From Ramazzottius varieornatus (Eukaryota; Tardigrada; Eutardigrada; Parachela; Ramazzottiidae): a stretch of 64,000 nucleotides of DNA. The translations under genes were made by a program, and so were the position numbers. The stretch covers positions 1,033,530-1,097,529 of the forward strand of contig BDGG01000003.1 in NCBI GenBank assembly GCA_001949185.1, written 5' to 3'. Shown in pieces: positions 34,385 to 44,845 of this stretch. Numbering within the stretch: position 1 is the first letter of the stretch; each line of letters starts with the position of its first letter. A model generated the notes under the pieces. The model worked only from the letters and a program-made list of their open reading frames with translations. It did no database searches and had not been told where the DNA came from.

Positions 34385-35383
34385 ATGGGGTTCATCACAA
34401 AGATGACTCTTGCCATGGTTGTGCTGTCGTTGTTTCAAAAAGAGACCAAAGGCCAATCGGCGTCCACGGCCACCCTGACCAGGAATTTGCTTGCGCTCAG
34501 CGACCCGGAAGTGCGCCCGAATGCAGACCGTACCGGACCCGAAATCACCGTGAATCTATTCGTAACTGGAGCAGAGAAGGTGGTAAGAACTGCTAACCGA
34601 AATTTTGTATCCTTCTGTCCTAGACTCCGCTGAAAGTCCGTTTTGTGTAGGCAGGTCGACCCAACGTTGTGACCGTCGGATTTTGGGTACAAATGTTGTG
34701 GATCGACCCCAGACTTTCATGGGATCCTGCTCAGTACAACAACATCACGACAGTCTACCTTCCTGCTAGGAAGCTTTGGCTGCCGAACTTCGCTGTATGG
34801 CACAGGTATACCGTGTATCATCAATTTTCACAATACTTCTTTCCACTCTGACCCGCGTAAGATTGACATAGCCTTTCCTTATAGTGCCAACCCTCTGGAA
34901 CCATTTTTCTCGGAGGAGCAACGCATCGCAGTAGTGACGTCGAACGGCGCAGTAGCCTGGTCTCCAAAGGGCGTCATCACGGTGTACGCTGACCAAGTGA
35001 CACCGGGGAATTATACCAGCGGTGCCACCTACCAAACACAGAGTATAATAGGTAAGGTCGCTCACGCAGCTCGCCATCCCTTCGTCATCACTTTTCATGG
35101 CGTGATCTTTCGAATTTTGTAGGAGACTGGGACCTTCAGGATGTAGAAATCAGCGTGAAGGCCGTTGGTACCACAGTTGGTACGCGAATGAATTGGTCAG
35201 CAAGTCGGGTAAAACTCTGTAGGGTGTTTTTATTTGCTTTCAGACCTGTCGCAGCAAAAGAACAGCGGCCTGCAAGTTACAGGTACCTCGCTACGAAGCG
35301 TCATCCAGAGCTTTGAAGGCTTTGGCCGCTATCCACTCCTGGAAGTCATCTTGAACTTGCAAGAGCAAACGCGTTCAGCATAG
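34385..35383 (+). CDS. Soluble Cys-loop-receptor-like (AChBP-like) protein lacking the Cys-loop, 238 aa
   Basis: Five exons: 34385-34582, 34651-34805, 34885-35051, 35123-35179, 35244-35383. A signal peptide (MTLAMVVLSLF region) leads into a pentameric-channel ligand-binding fold: EITVNLFVTGAEKV, FWVQMLWIDPRLSWDPAQY, ITTVYLPARKLWLPN, AVVTSNGAVAWSPKGVITVY, and a last strand YPLLEVILNLQEQ. The protein stops there (TAG at 35381), so there are no transmembrane helices, as in acetylcholine-binding proteins. The two Cys of the signature loop and the vicinal Cys of loop C are absent. Donor choice in exon 4 decides the end: GTACGC at 35180 gives the frame above. The stronger-looking GTAAAA at 35209 would give TCRSKRTAACKLQ... 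and a stop after 38 codons, with no resemblance to the family. Confidence 0.75.
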
Positions 35384-35392
35384 TACTTGTAC

Positions 35393-35543
35393 TGTAGTGC
35401 TACCAAATTATCGCGCACTCAACCACGTGAACAGTAAATGATGCCCGGGTGAGAGTCAGGAGGCTAAACCGATAACATCTGATCGCGCTGGGCAGCGATG
35501 ACTCATCACATGGTTCAGTGCGCGATAATTTCGTAGCACTACA
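35393..35543. mobile_element. 151-bp MITE, TGTAGTGCTACCAAATTATC family, copy 1
   Basis: Starts TGTAGTGCTACCAAATTATC and ends with the near inverse GATAATTTCGTAGCACTACA. The inverted ends are about 40 bases (continuing GCGCACTCAACCACGTGA / TCACATGGTTCAGTGCGC). It sits just after the AChBP-like stop codon. A second copy, inverted, is at 38436-38586, and a half copy at about 41190-41260. Confidence 0.85.
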
Positions 35544-35699
35544 TTACTTATTTATCGTTTTTGAAAGCGAAACGACTGTAGTGCCATCCTCAACCTTTCG
35601 CTACTATTTATATTCCGATAACACAAATGCTTTAAATATTCGATGCTATCGCGCAGTACGTACACGTACGTAACGATGCACCCCCGTAGGGCGTTGCGC

Positions 35700-36960
35700 A
35701 AACTTCCATCCTCTGCAGGCAGAGGGTGGAAGTTGACTGGTCAAGCCTCTCTCACACTTTCTCGTACAGTAAACAAACTTTGAAGCGTCACTCTGAACAG
35801 TCGACCCTATCACAATAAAAACTCAACACTTAAAAGACCACGCAATTCCGAGCTCTGGGAGTACAAGGGGGGGGGGGGGGTACATCACCTTCCCCAATTT
35901 TTAACTGGCTGAAATCGTAGGGTGGGGTCAGAGCGGGCCAGTCACCACATGTACGTTTCGCCTTTCGAGTAAAATGCGCCACTAAGTGAACCAAAGTGCC
36001 AGACCTTTTTATTTTTTCTCTGACCACTGGTCACACAGCATGGACCATACTGAAGCTTCTAAGACGGTACCGATGTACTAGCTCTGTGTTCAATTTTTAA
36101 GGAGGCTTTCCTTCAGCCAGCTCTTGAGTAAGAATTTGGTCTGTCAACTTAAGACACAATCTGGTCAAGAACGAAATAGTCTCTCGAAATTTTCAGAAAG
36201 CTGCTAGCCAATTCACGTCTTTTTTAACTGGAAGCGACAAAGTTCCGAAAGCAAACGTGAAAATTTGAGACGAAAAGGTTCAACAGTAGCCATTCCGCAA
36301 GGCTTTTGGGATGCGCCAGGCAACTGGGGTACCCCCTTGGTCTTTTTAGTGTTAACCAAAGATAGACGAACGATAAAAAAGTTATCAAACACACTTTGTC
36401 GAGCAAAGACAGTTGTGTCCACAAAATGTTGGCTTTGGAGACCGCGACCGTCTGCGGTTTTTGACAAATCGGTCTCCAAAGTGAGTTGCTCCGCCATGTT
36501 TTAGAATTGCTTGATGAGCATTGCAGGTCGCCGTTTGAAAAAACTAACACGAAAACCAGGTTGTTATCTTCAAATTTAATACTCGTTGGCTCTTGACCGA
36601 ACGCATGAGTCGAGATAGAACGCTGCAAAACCGAAATCGTCCTTGTGGGTTCACAACACCACTTCTTCGTCTTTGTGTGTTGCACGCGAACCAGTACAAA
36701 AGGAGTCGTCACGCTTGGCTTTCTAACACCGCTTATGCAGAAAGCAGACGTCACAGCGTGACACAGCTTATCGCGCAAGCACGTCCTGGGACGGCCAAAC
36801 TTTCGAGATAGGCAGCTCCGAGGCTGCTTATCTTTAAAGTTTGATTCGCTTATCCACTCCATCCGAAAAAAAAGACACACGGTCGCCGAATTTCAGTCGC
36901 GCACGATCAGCTATTTTACCTTGTGACGTCAGCTTTCTCGATAAGCAGTGTTAGAAAGCC
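35700..36960 (-). repeat. Dispersed repeat R3, copy 2, with poly-G tract
   Basis: Inverse orientation relative to 4085-4560. The inner part 36255-36365 (GAGACGAAAAGGTTCAACAG, GGGGTACCCCCTTGG) recurs at 38120-38225. A run of 12 G lies at about 35869-35880. No intact protein is encoded. Confidence 0.6.
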
Positions 36961-37104
36961 AAGAGTGACGATCCCCAATAGGGTAGATGTAGTATGACGA
37001 TTACTGTGAAGATTCGCTGCATCCGCGCAGTACGTATACGTACGCGAGATGCACCCCGTAGGGAGCTGCGCAAGCAGCGCAACCGGACCAGGGTCGGTAT
37101 ACGA

Positions 37105-37545
37105 AACAACCTCCCCTCATTCCGGAAACGAACTCAGTATCATTAACTAGTTTTACCAAGCGTCGATTTATTAATATATCTTCGGCCTTGACCTCGTCTG
37201 TGTTCGGCGCTCCCCGTTCGGCGTTCGTAGACCTAGTGCAAGTAAGAAATCGAAGTCTTATCCTAACAGATTGCGCCTGCAATATAACAAAACCCTCTCA
37301 TACACATGGTTGCTCCTTGTTGGCGTGAAGATCCTTAGATCAGCAATGACTTCGTCCAGGTTGGGAGGAACCGTGCTTATTACGATATCCGTGATCGAAG
37401 CGAAAACTCTAGCACAATCGAACTCCACAACCTTGCTCGTTGAATACTTGCTGGAGTGAAGTAACCCAAATGTTCGTCCGAATGCGAACACCAGCGGGCC
37501 CAACGTCATCGTCAGTCTAAAGGGCCAAACGTATACACGCCTGCG
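37105..37545 (-). other. Candidate exons of an unknown protein, related to 39.3-39.5 kb
   Basis: A minus-strand open stretch reads YSTSKVVEFDCARVFASIT then DIVISTVPPNLDEVIADLR. A second, RSTNAERGAPNTDEVKAED followed by ILINRRLVKLVNDTEFVSG, lies just downstream. The part DIVISTVPPNLDEVIADL aligns with DAVVSVSPCATMSDIISTI encoded at 39303-39494. This suggests two copies of one unknown family. Splice sites are not certain. Confidence 0.35.
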
Positions 37546-38435
37546 CCTGCCCTTAACGTGGGCATGGACAAAAGTATGGGCCACGGAGCGCAAGCGGCAG
37601 GGGCCAGCTGCAGCCGACCAATCAATTGAATCAATCGGAGCAATGCGGCTTTCGCTCCGGAGCCCACAATTTTTTCCATGGCTATGTTTAGGGCAGGCGC
37701 GTGTAGCTTTGCGGCAAGACCAAGGAAAAAACGGTGTTCATGGTGTGCCAAAGTGTGAAAACCGAAAGTACATACAGTCCACTCCTTCGAGATCCGTACA
37801 CCCTTCTTCCATTCCTATTTGCCCCCAGACAAACATCAACCGTACAGCTTGCGAAAAACGTCAGAAAAATGACGTCATAGCCTATGGACAACCATTTTTC
37901 CATCGAAAAGCAACTATTTGTTTGTTTGCTACATATGACACGCACCAGCTCTGCGAAAGCAGTTTCGTAAGTCGAACTACCATGCCTTCCTAATCCACTT
38001 GACCGAATGGAGCACTGTCATACTCTCTTGTATTCTTCGACGTTCTGGAAGTTGTTTCTGTTTCGTGAGCACCGAGTCTTTGACCAGTGTACACGGCGGA
38101 TAAGCTTTCGGGGAAGTTTAACTGAAAATTTGAGACGAAAAGGTTCAACAGTAACCCATTCCGCAAGGCTTTTTGGGTGCGCCAGGCAACCGGGGTACCC
38201 CCTTGGCCTTTCAAGTGTTAAGCATAATTTGCAAGAGGGTTCGGAGTTTTGATGAGATTTCTACTTTCGGTTATTTCGGTGAACCACTGCTGTGAAAATT
38301 CGTTGCGTCAGCGCAGTACGTACAATTGCGTGAGGATGCAGTCTCGTAGAGGTTTGAACAGGCAATTAAGCTGGACCGGGGCTGTACTTTACTTGTACGT
38401 TCACGTACTGCGCGGACGCAGAGTCTTTAGAGTTG

Positions 38436-38586
38436 TGTAGTGCAACCGAATCATGGCGCACTGAACCACGTGATGAGTCATCGCTGTCCGGTGTAATCAG
38501 ATGTTATCAGTTTAGCCTCGCTGGCTGTCACCGGGCATCATTTACTGTTCACGTGGTTGAGTGCGCGATAATTTCGTAGCACCACA
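38436..38586. mobile_element. 151-bp MITE, TGTAGTGCTACC family, copy 2 (inverted)
   Basis: Same length as the 35.4 kb copy and same ends, but the interior (GTTATCAGTTTAGCCTC, TCACCGGGCATCATTTACTG) runs in the opposite direction. Confidence 0.85.
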
Positions 38587-39000
38587 GTATCTTGTCCGAT
38601 AGATCGCGAGCTCAGCATCATGTTTGTTCCCAAGTCATTCATTCCTCCATAGGATAAAAAGATATCGCCAGAAAAACCGGACGTGACGTCACTCCGAACA
38701 TTGTCAGACAGGCAACCAAACGAAATGAATCGGACTCGAGACTATGCTCAGCTCTTCCAGCTTTGCTGTTTAGCAGCATAGTGTTTTTGCAGTCGAGAAG
38801 GGAAACGTACTGTAATGCTTTATAAACTTCTCGAACTGATGTCACAGTACGCGCGGAGTGTACGGGTATGATAACGCATACTGCGCACGCTTACTATGAC
38901 GTAAATCGCGAAGTTCAAGAAGCATGACAGTATCGATATCAAAAGCACCGTCTGTTTGGTCCTTCGTGGGATTTCTCCGCCAGCCTATTCGAACTCGCTA

Positions 39001-39310
39001 CGAGGTAAACGACATAATTCGGGCATATCAATTTTCGCAGCATAATTCGGGCAACGCGAAAAGTATGAACGTTATCGTCAACGCTTGATCCATCCTCATC
39101 GTACGCCTGTTGATACAACATTAGGCTTTTTAACATTGGACAGCCCCATCTTTCTCCCAGGCCAAATTCCCGTGACCCACAACGCTTTATCGTTCTCAAA
39201 GCTATTGAAACCTTGAGATGTGGATCAGTCTACCTCAGGAAACAAGAAGCGGTTCTTTTCGTCCAGCAGGAGCTGAGAAAAATTATGCCCGAATTATGTC
39301 GTTTACCTCG
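39001..39310. mobile_element. 310-bp TA-flanked MITE, CGAGGTAAACGACATAATTC ends
   Basis: Starts CGAGGTAAACGACATAATTC and ends with its inverse GAATTATGTCGTTTACCTCG; the inverted ends continue to 26 bases. TA lies on both sides (38999-39000, 39311-39312). A second internal CATAATTCGGGCA sits near the left end. On the minus strand the right edge cuts into a 60-codon open frame (39303-39494). Confidence 0.9.
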
Positions 39311-39494
39311 TACCGTCCCCTTGTATGGTTGAGATAATATCGCTCATAGTGGCACAAGGGGAAACGCTCACAACAGCATCAAACAGATCCGCACGGGTTT
39401 CAATACGTAAAAATTGAGTGAAACTACGGCGGATGTCCTGAGACAACAAATTCTGTAAAACGGCGATTCTAGTCTGGTTAACTGTAACTGTCAC
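39303..39494 (-). pseudogene. Exon of an unknown protein interrupted by a MITE
   Basis: Reads TVNQTRIAVLQNLLSQDIRR, SFTQFLRIETRADLF, then DAVVSVSPCATMSDIISTIQ and GDG, where the 39001-39310 element begins. Removing the element and one TA gives GDGSEFE and a stop. It resembles the open stretch at 37.3-37.5 kb. No known family recognised. Confidence 0.35.
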
Positions 39495-39560
39495 AACCCG
39501 TGGGAAAACAAATTAGGGAAAACGCTCAGGTTGCAGCAGCGCCCACCTTCTGCCCGGCTA

Positions 39561-40821
39561 TCATGTATGTACACGAGGGACTCGAAGAACGGGGATAATT
39601 ATCATCAAGAGGATGGGGTCGATTACGGGCGTCACAGCATACAGAAATGTTCCCACTTCTACCAGATGTACATAGTAAGGGCCTCCGTAAAAGACCACTG
39701 CGTAATAGCAGATGAGTGGGGCCCAGCACAGCACTGTCATGGAGGTCAGCACGAGCCACAGCTGGAAGTACGACCTCTCCATCGCCTTCCGAACCGCCAG
39801 CACCGAAGCATCCCTACTCTTGCTGGAGTCGAACGTGCTGTTGGCCGTCATGGCTACTGCGATAGCTTGTTGTTGAGACTGGTGTTTGTCCCTCTCTCGG
39901 GCATTCAGAACCTGGACGGGGCGAGTTCGTCGTAGTCGTCGCTTGTACCAAACCAACGGCACGGCGAATGCCAAAAAGACCAGTGGAATGTCGTAGAGCA
40001 CCGTTTGGGCTGCCTTTGCCCACTGTAGGTTCTTGTCGGTCTCCAGTGTACAGGGTACGGTATCGACAAGCACCGGTGTCATAACGATCCCGATTGTCAG
40101 AAAACCGCTGACGTAGATCCACATACCGACACATATCAGCGTGGCCCTCTAAAAATGTCCAGTTCAAATATTGATACTTGAAATTTTCGACGCAAAAGTT
40201 GATTTGCAAAAGTGATGCCAAAGTATTTGAGTAACATTAATTGTAACACAGTGTTTCGAAAGTTATTCGCTTGTACAGTCTATTGTAAACGTGGAAGCGC
40301 GAATATCAAAAGGAGCCAGATCAAACACGAGCATTGCCCTTGATGCTGTATTCGATGAACGATTTTGACTTGTCTACGCTTACGTTACGGTGTCTGATTT
40401 GGTGGCGGTGGTAATGCAGAGGGAAGAAAATCGCCCACAGGCGATTCATCGTCAGGAGTACATGGGAATTAGTGAGACACCCGTGGAATAGCCAATAGGC
40501 GAATTGGTAGTAAGCGCAAGCCGTTCGACCCAGCGTCCACCTGACGTAGATGGAGTTGACGATATCGAGCGGGAGGTAGCACAAGATGAAGCAGAAGTTT
40601 GAGAACGTGAGGTTGATGAGGTAGATGTTGAAGGGAGGCTGCGATTGCCGGGTCAGGATCAGAACGATACAGACTCCACCGTTCAGGACCGCCGCTATTG
40701 GGATGATGATGGCCAAAACTACTGGACAGGCTGTCCAGTGCGCTCGGTCGTCGAACACGGTGAAATTCCTTCTTGTGATGTTCTGGTTGAAGTAGTCACT
40801 CAGATTGGCCAAGTCCATCAT
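39561..40821 (-). CDS. Class A (rhodopsin-like) orphan GPCR, 341 aa
   Basis: Two exons: 40821-40384 and 40148-39561, joined in phase 0 just after TM3. N-terminal glycosylation sites (NLS, NIT, NFT) precede TM1 (CPVVLAIIIPIAAVLNGGVC). TM2 is NLTFSNFCFILCYLPLDI. The extracellular loop 1 motif RWTLGRTAC pairs with ECL2 VPCTLE. TM3 ends MNRLWAIFFPLHY, so DRY is replaced by NRL. TM6 has VLCWAPLICYY (CWxP kept). TM7 has AVTPVIDPILLMI, so NPxxY is replaced by DPILL. The C tail is only about 12 residues, with no palmitoylation Cys. Altered DRY and NPxxY motifs suggest unusual activation or coupling. Ligand unknown. A decayed paralogue follows upstream on the same strand. Confidence 0.88.
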
Positions 40822-41570
40822 GCGAACAGAATACAGCACAGGGATTAAATGCGGAAATATCTGGCTGGATCTGGGTAAAACCTATCACACTAACAACAAG
40901 AGCATCGAAGATCTAGTAAGAAGGTGCTTTTTTGAGGATATCTAAATGTACGGATACGCATAAGAGGAATCTCTATTTGAGTTTTCTAATTGGTCATTAA
41001 AAGCAATTAACGGAATGATACCCATTTCCTTGTTTGCTCCAAATGCCTTCTGATGTTTTGATCCGCGCATGGGAATGCCTGTCCAGCGTACTCCTGAGTG
41101 ATAAATCGCGTGCGACAAAATTGATTCGAAACAGGTGACCGAAAGTCTCCTTGGTAGGTATCTATTGACTGCCTGCAGGAAACACTACTGAGGTGCTCGT
41201 AAATTATGGCGCACTCAACCACGCGAGTCATCGTTGCCCAGCATGTTCAGATGTAGTCCCTCTGACTCTCACGCGGGCGACATCTGGGTATCGGCGGCCC
41301 TTTTTGCGTACGAACGATTGCAAGTCAAATGTTCAGGAAACGAGTCTGAATTTGGGGACCCCGCGGGTAAAGTTAAAATGCGGATGCGATCTGGTGTGAC
41401 TGGCATCAAAGAGCACGATGCTGGTAATCATTTGCCCGTCTGACCTTCAGCCAGGTAGATACTTCAGCCATCACAAAAAGCGGGTTCTGATTTAATGGGC
41501 GATGAAAACCGTCGTTTGCTGGACAAGTATGCATAAAGTCTCGGTGGGCCAAAATCCGGTACATCGTTTT

Positions 41571-42840
41571 TCAGTAAAATAAGGGGTGCTTAATGTTCAT
41601 ATTAACATGGTGCAAAAGGCTTTGCTCTATAGCAGGATTCGTCAAGCTAATTTTCCACCGGAACGAACTGGTGGTTTTTGCAGCAAGATAGAAACAAATC
41701 TCCATCAGCGAGCTGGGGTCGATGACAGGTGTCACCGCATAGATGAACGTGCTCACGTCCACAAGCCGTGTGCTGGCGCCACCTCCGTACACCAACTCAG
41801 CGAAGTAGCAAATAAGCGGTGCCCCACAAAGAACCGTCGTTGTGGTCAACAAGTGACACAATCCAAAGTACGACGTCTCTTCCGCTTTCTTGAGTTAGCT
41901 ACCAGCGCAAAAATGTCCTAGCTTTTCCTCGATTTTCAGCTACTGACTTCGGCGACAGCTTGCCGGCACCTCTTCCCAGCACTGTGGATCTGACTGACGC
42001 GGTGGTTGCCTCGCTGTCGGCGTTTCTACCAGACCACGGGCACAGCAATGGCCGAGAAGACTACCAGGATATCGTACAGCATGATCCGCGCGACTTGTGC
42101 CGAAAACTGGTTGCTTTTTAACCCTCAGTGTACACGGCAAAGTACCGTCGAGGACGCTGGCCTAGAGATGGGATAAGTGTGATTTACAGAAATTTACCGA
42201 AACTAAATCGAACTTATCGATTTGGTATGAGAAGTTACCGAAACCGGAATTATCGGTGTGAGTCTCACACTGAAGAACCGATTTCGGTGTGCGTTCGCAC
42301 CAAACCGATACCTAATCGAAAATTTTCGGTAAATTGAAAAATACCGAAAGGCTCAGAAAGATGAGAGTTTGACCGATTTCTGAGCGATCCCGAGAAATTT
42401 TTCGGCTTACAGACTGTATTTCTGCTAGCTAGATAGACAGCCATCCGGTGGAGGAAAACCTCCCAACATGTCAAGACACGCCAAGCGTTGTACGCTTGCG
42501 GCTCGCCCCGTTTTGCGCCAATTTTACCTGGTTTTTCCCGTTAATAAGAGAAACTTTATATTTTTCGGTTTACCGATTTTTCGGTTTGATTTGGTGTGAT
42601 AAATCGAAATTTCGGTGCAGAAATTTACCGAATCAAAAATATCGGTGTTGACTTCATACTGAAATTTTCGATTCGGTGTGAGTTTTCCAAATCGGAAAAT
42701 ACCACACCGAACTTAATCACACTTATCCCATCTCTACGCTGGCCATCCTGAAGAACACACTCGTGGTCAAGCTTACGCGGAGCTACATTTCACCTGCTTT
42801 ATCTAGTTGATATCCTAAACCGCGTAAATATATCTGATGT
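41571..42840 (-). pseudogene. GPCR pseudogene, paralogue of the 40 kb gene, split by a hAT MITE
   Basis: The minus strand keeps TTVLCGAPLICYFAELVYGG and STFIYAVTPVIDPSSLME, matching TM6 and TM7 of the intact receptor (CWAP has become CGAP). Upstream, the ECL2-TM5 part survives as GTLPCTLRVKK in one frame and LGHCCARGLVE in another, with stops and shifts between. The 574-base element at 42163-42736 sits inside the ECL2 region: GTCGAGGACGCTGGCC on one side continues as ATCCTGAAG on the other. The first exon (TM1-TM3) is not visible. It is clearly non-functional. Confidence 0.8.
42163..42736. mobile_element. hAT-type MITE, 574 bp, with 8-bp target duplication
   Basis: Starts TAGAGATGGGATAAGTGTGA and ends with the exact inverse; the perfect inverted ends are 22 bases. 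CGCTGGCC occurs on both sides (42155-42162 and 42737-42744) as an 8-base duplication. TAGAGATGGG ends and 8-base duplications are the hallmark of the hAT superfamily. The interior is unusual: dozens of TCGGT/ACCGA words in both orientations (TTTCGGTGTG, AAATTTACCGAA), so the whole element can fold on itself. No transposase is encoded. Confidence 0.93.
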
Positions 42841-44500
42841 CAGCTTGATTTGGTATCCCAATTGCCATCTTTTGAAAGTATTTTGTCCAGAAAGAACGAG
42901 AAGAAGAAGATATCTTCCGAAGGGAGAACAGTGAAAAGTTCGCGTCGGAGCAGCTGCGGGGGTGCACCCTCCCTAGTCTCGATCTTAGTTGATTCTCGAC
43001 TTCGCATAGACATTGTTCCCGGGCCAGTTCTGTTTAAAAGGTGGCAATAGGGATACTATAAATAAATCAAGAAACAATACTTGTGAGGAACAACATGCTC
43101 AGTCGAGAGCGCCATGAATATGATGAGGTGGTAGTCACTTGGCGTCCCCACCCTGTAAACTGTTTGTGCTCAGAAGCGTTATTAACCGTGATTGTACGCG
43201 GTAATGGATGTAATATCCAAAGCGGTTGCTCCCTGAATGAATTACTCTTTCTTATTCATATCCGTCGCAGCCCAACAGAGATCTTCCTTAGCCAGAATAA
43301 CATCGCGTGCTGGTATCCATCTCTAGCCGGTGTATTCATTACGCTATTACGTTGTTGGAGGGGTAACGAGAGTACCAACCTCTGGCAATAAGTGCGCCGA
43401 CCTTTGGTAATAAGTATAAGAAGTGACCTTTTTTCGCACCATGGGGTTTTCTTTCTTACGACTTGTGCAATCGGCTTGAGGTGTCCAAAAACAAAAACTT
43501 GGTCTTTTAGGTAAACAAGCCTTGGTGGTAATGGCGAAGAGGCAAACTGAAAAATCCGAAGCCTGCACGAGTTTCGCGGAAAGTAAATTGTTTTGAAGGT
43601 CATCATACCTGACACTAAAGGTCGTCTTAGTTTTGACTATTCCAATAGATGACAAATTAGTAGGTGCCCCGGCTACAGTATACCCGTTGACTATAAGGAG
43701 ATGCTGGTTCCACCACGAGTTGGGAGGACACCTGGTTCTCGATTTTCTTGCACGAACTACAGCTCGTAAAGATCGGGCCAGCATGTGGCGGGCTTGGAGT
43801 TCTGTTCATTGGGGGGATCCCCATGATCGGCTTCGAAGCGTGGCTTTCTTGATGTCTCAGCATGAGTGTGTACGAGCAGCTTTCCCCAGTAAATTCTGTA
43901 CAAATTTCAGTAGGGCTCGTACAGTAGCAACTAGCAAGCTTTAGCTGTACCGATAGCTGAATTACAATGGTTACAGGTACCTTCTCCGGGTACCCACGTC
44001 AGGAAACCCTTCTGAAACGGATGCTCGTCGACGTAAAAATGAGTACGTTCAGCCTCTAGCCTTTCCCATTGACAGCCAAGCGGAAGACAATATTACTGTA
44101 ATGCCTCTTGAACTTCACGAAACAGGTCAGTATACGCCTACAGTTGAACCCCGGTCCGAAAATTTTGCCCTGCCAACCCCCTAAGGGATATTTCGCGCGT
44201 ATGATGACGTGCTTCGCGAAGTTCAAGAAGCATTACAGTACAGCACCACTTACTTGGCAATCGCAATGGCTCCCCTTGTGTCCGCATTACTGGTCCGAAC
44301 GTCGCCGGAGCTACCGACCTTATAATTTTTTCGGCTACCAGCGCCTGTACTTCGAAACCCACCTTGGGATTTAGCGAGGCGAGCACTATTTCCTTTGCCA
44401 CGCGTTTGGCCATTATGTTGCCTGGGGTCGCGGGCCGCTCTGCATTACCACCATCAAAGGCTATCGCACGAAGAACGGCAAGCGTAAAAATTACGGGAGA
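42745..44500. other. Region between GPCR pseudogene and Gly/Tyr-rich gene
   Basis: No gene is supported. Minus-strand open frames at 43347-43784 (RTRCPPNSWWNQHLLIVNGY) and 44138-44551 (ASLNPKVGFEVQALVAEKI) could hold exons, but I recognise no family and cannot join them. Confidence 0.35.
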
Positions 44501-44640
44501 GGCCTTTGCGCTACGGCGGTACGGAAACACGTACGTACACGACCGATTCACACTAATAACTTTTCAACAATTTTCTACGGTTGAATTTCCATTCTGCAGT
44601 CCTTTCCGCCTGTCCCAACTATGGGACAGGCGGAAAGGAC
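44500..44640 (+). mobile_element. Partial MITE copy of the 14.9 kb / 46.7 kb family
   Basis: CGCTACGGCGGTACGGAAAC, CGACCGATTCACACTAATAAC and CCGCCTGTCCCAACTATGGG match 46799-46915. The left end is missing. The right end is followed by an inverse copy of GTCCTTTCCGCCTGTCCCA, a small hairpin. Confidence 0.65.
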
Positions 44641-44845
44641 TATCCATCGTGCGTGTATATTTGTCGGCGTGTTAATGAGCAATAACGAACGTGTTATTCG
44701 TTGCGCCTTTCGTTTTACAAGCAGCATACTAAACAACAGTGCATTCTGAGACTACGAAAAGTAGTTTTCGTAAACTGCGATGGTGTCCGACATTTTTGTT
44801 TCGGCATCGTGAACCGACGTTCCAGGCCACCATGCACACGCTGCT

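Noticed and set aside
35180-35208. GTAAAA donor at 35209 for exon 4 of the AChBP-like gene
   Set aside because: It forces a frame with an early stop and no family resemblance; GTACGC at 35180 gives the expected last beta strand.
36224-36880. 218-codon minus-strand open frame, possible transposon protein
   Set aside because: It lies in a dispersed repeat whose other copy (4.1-4.5 kb) does not keep the frame beyond a short stretch; no known transposase or RT motif.
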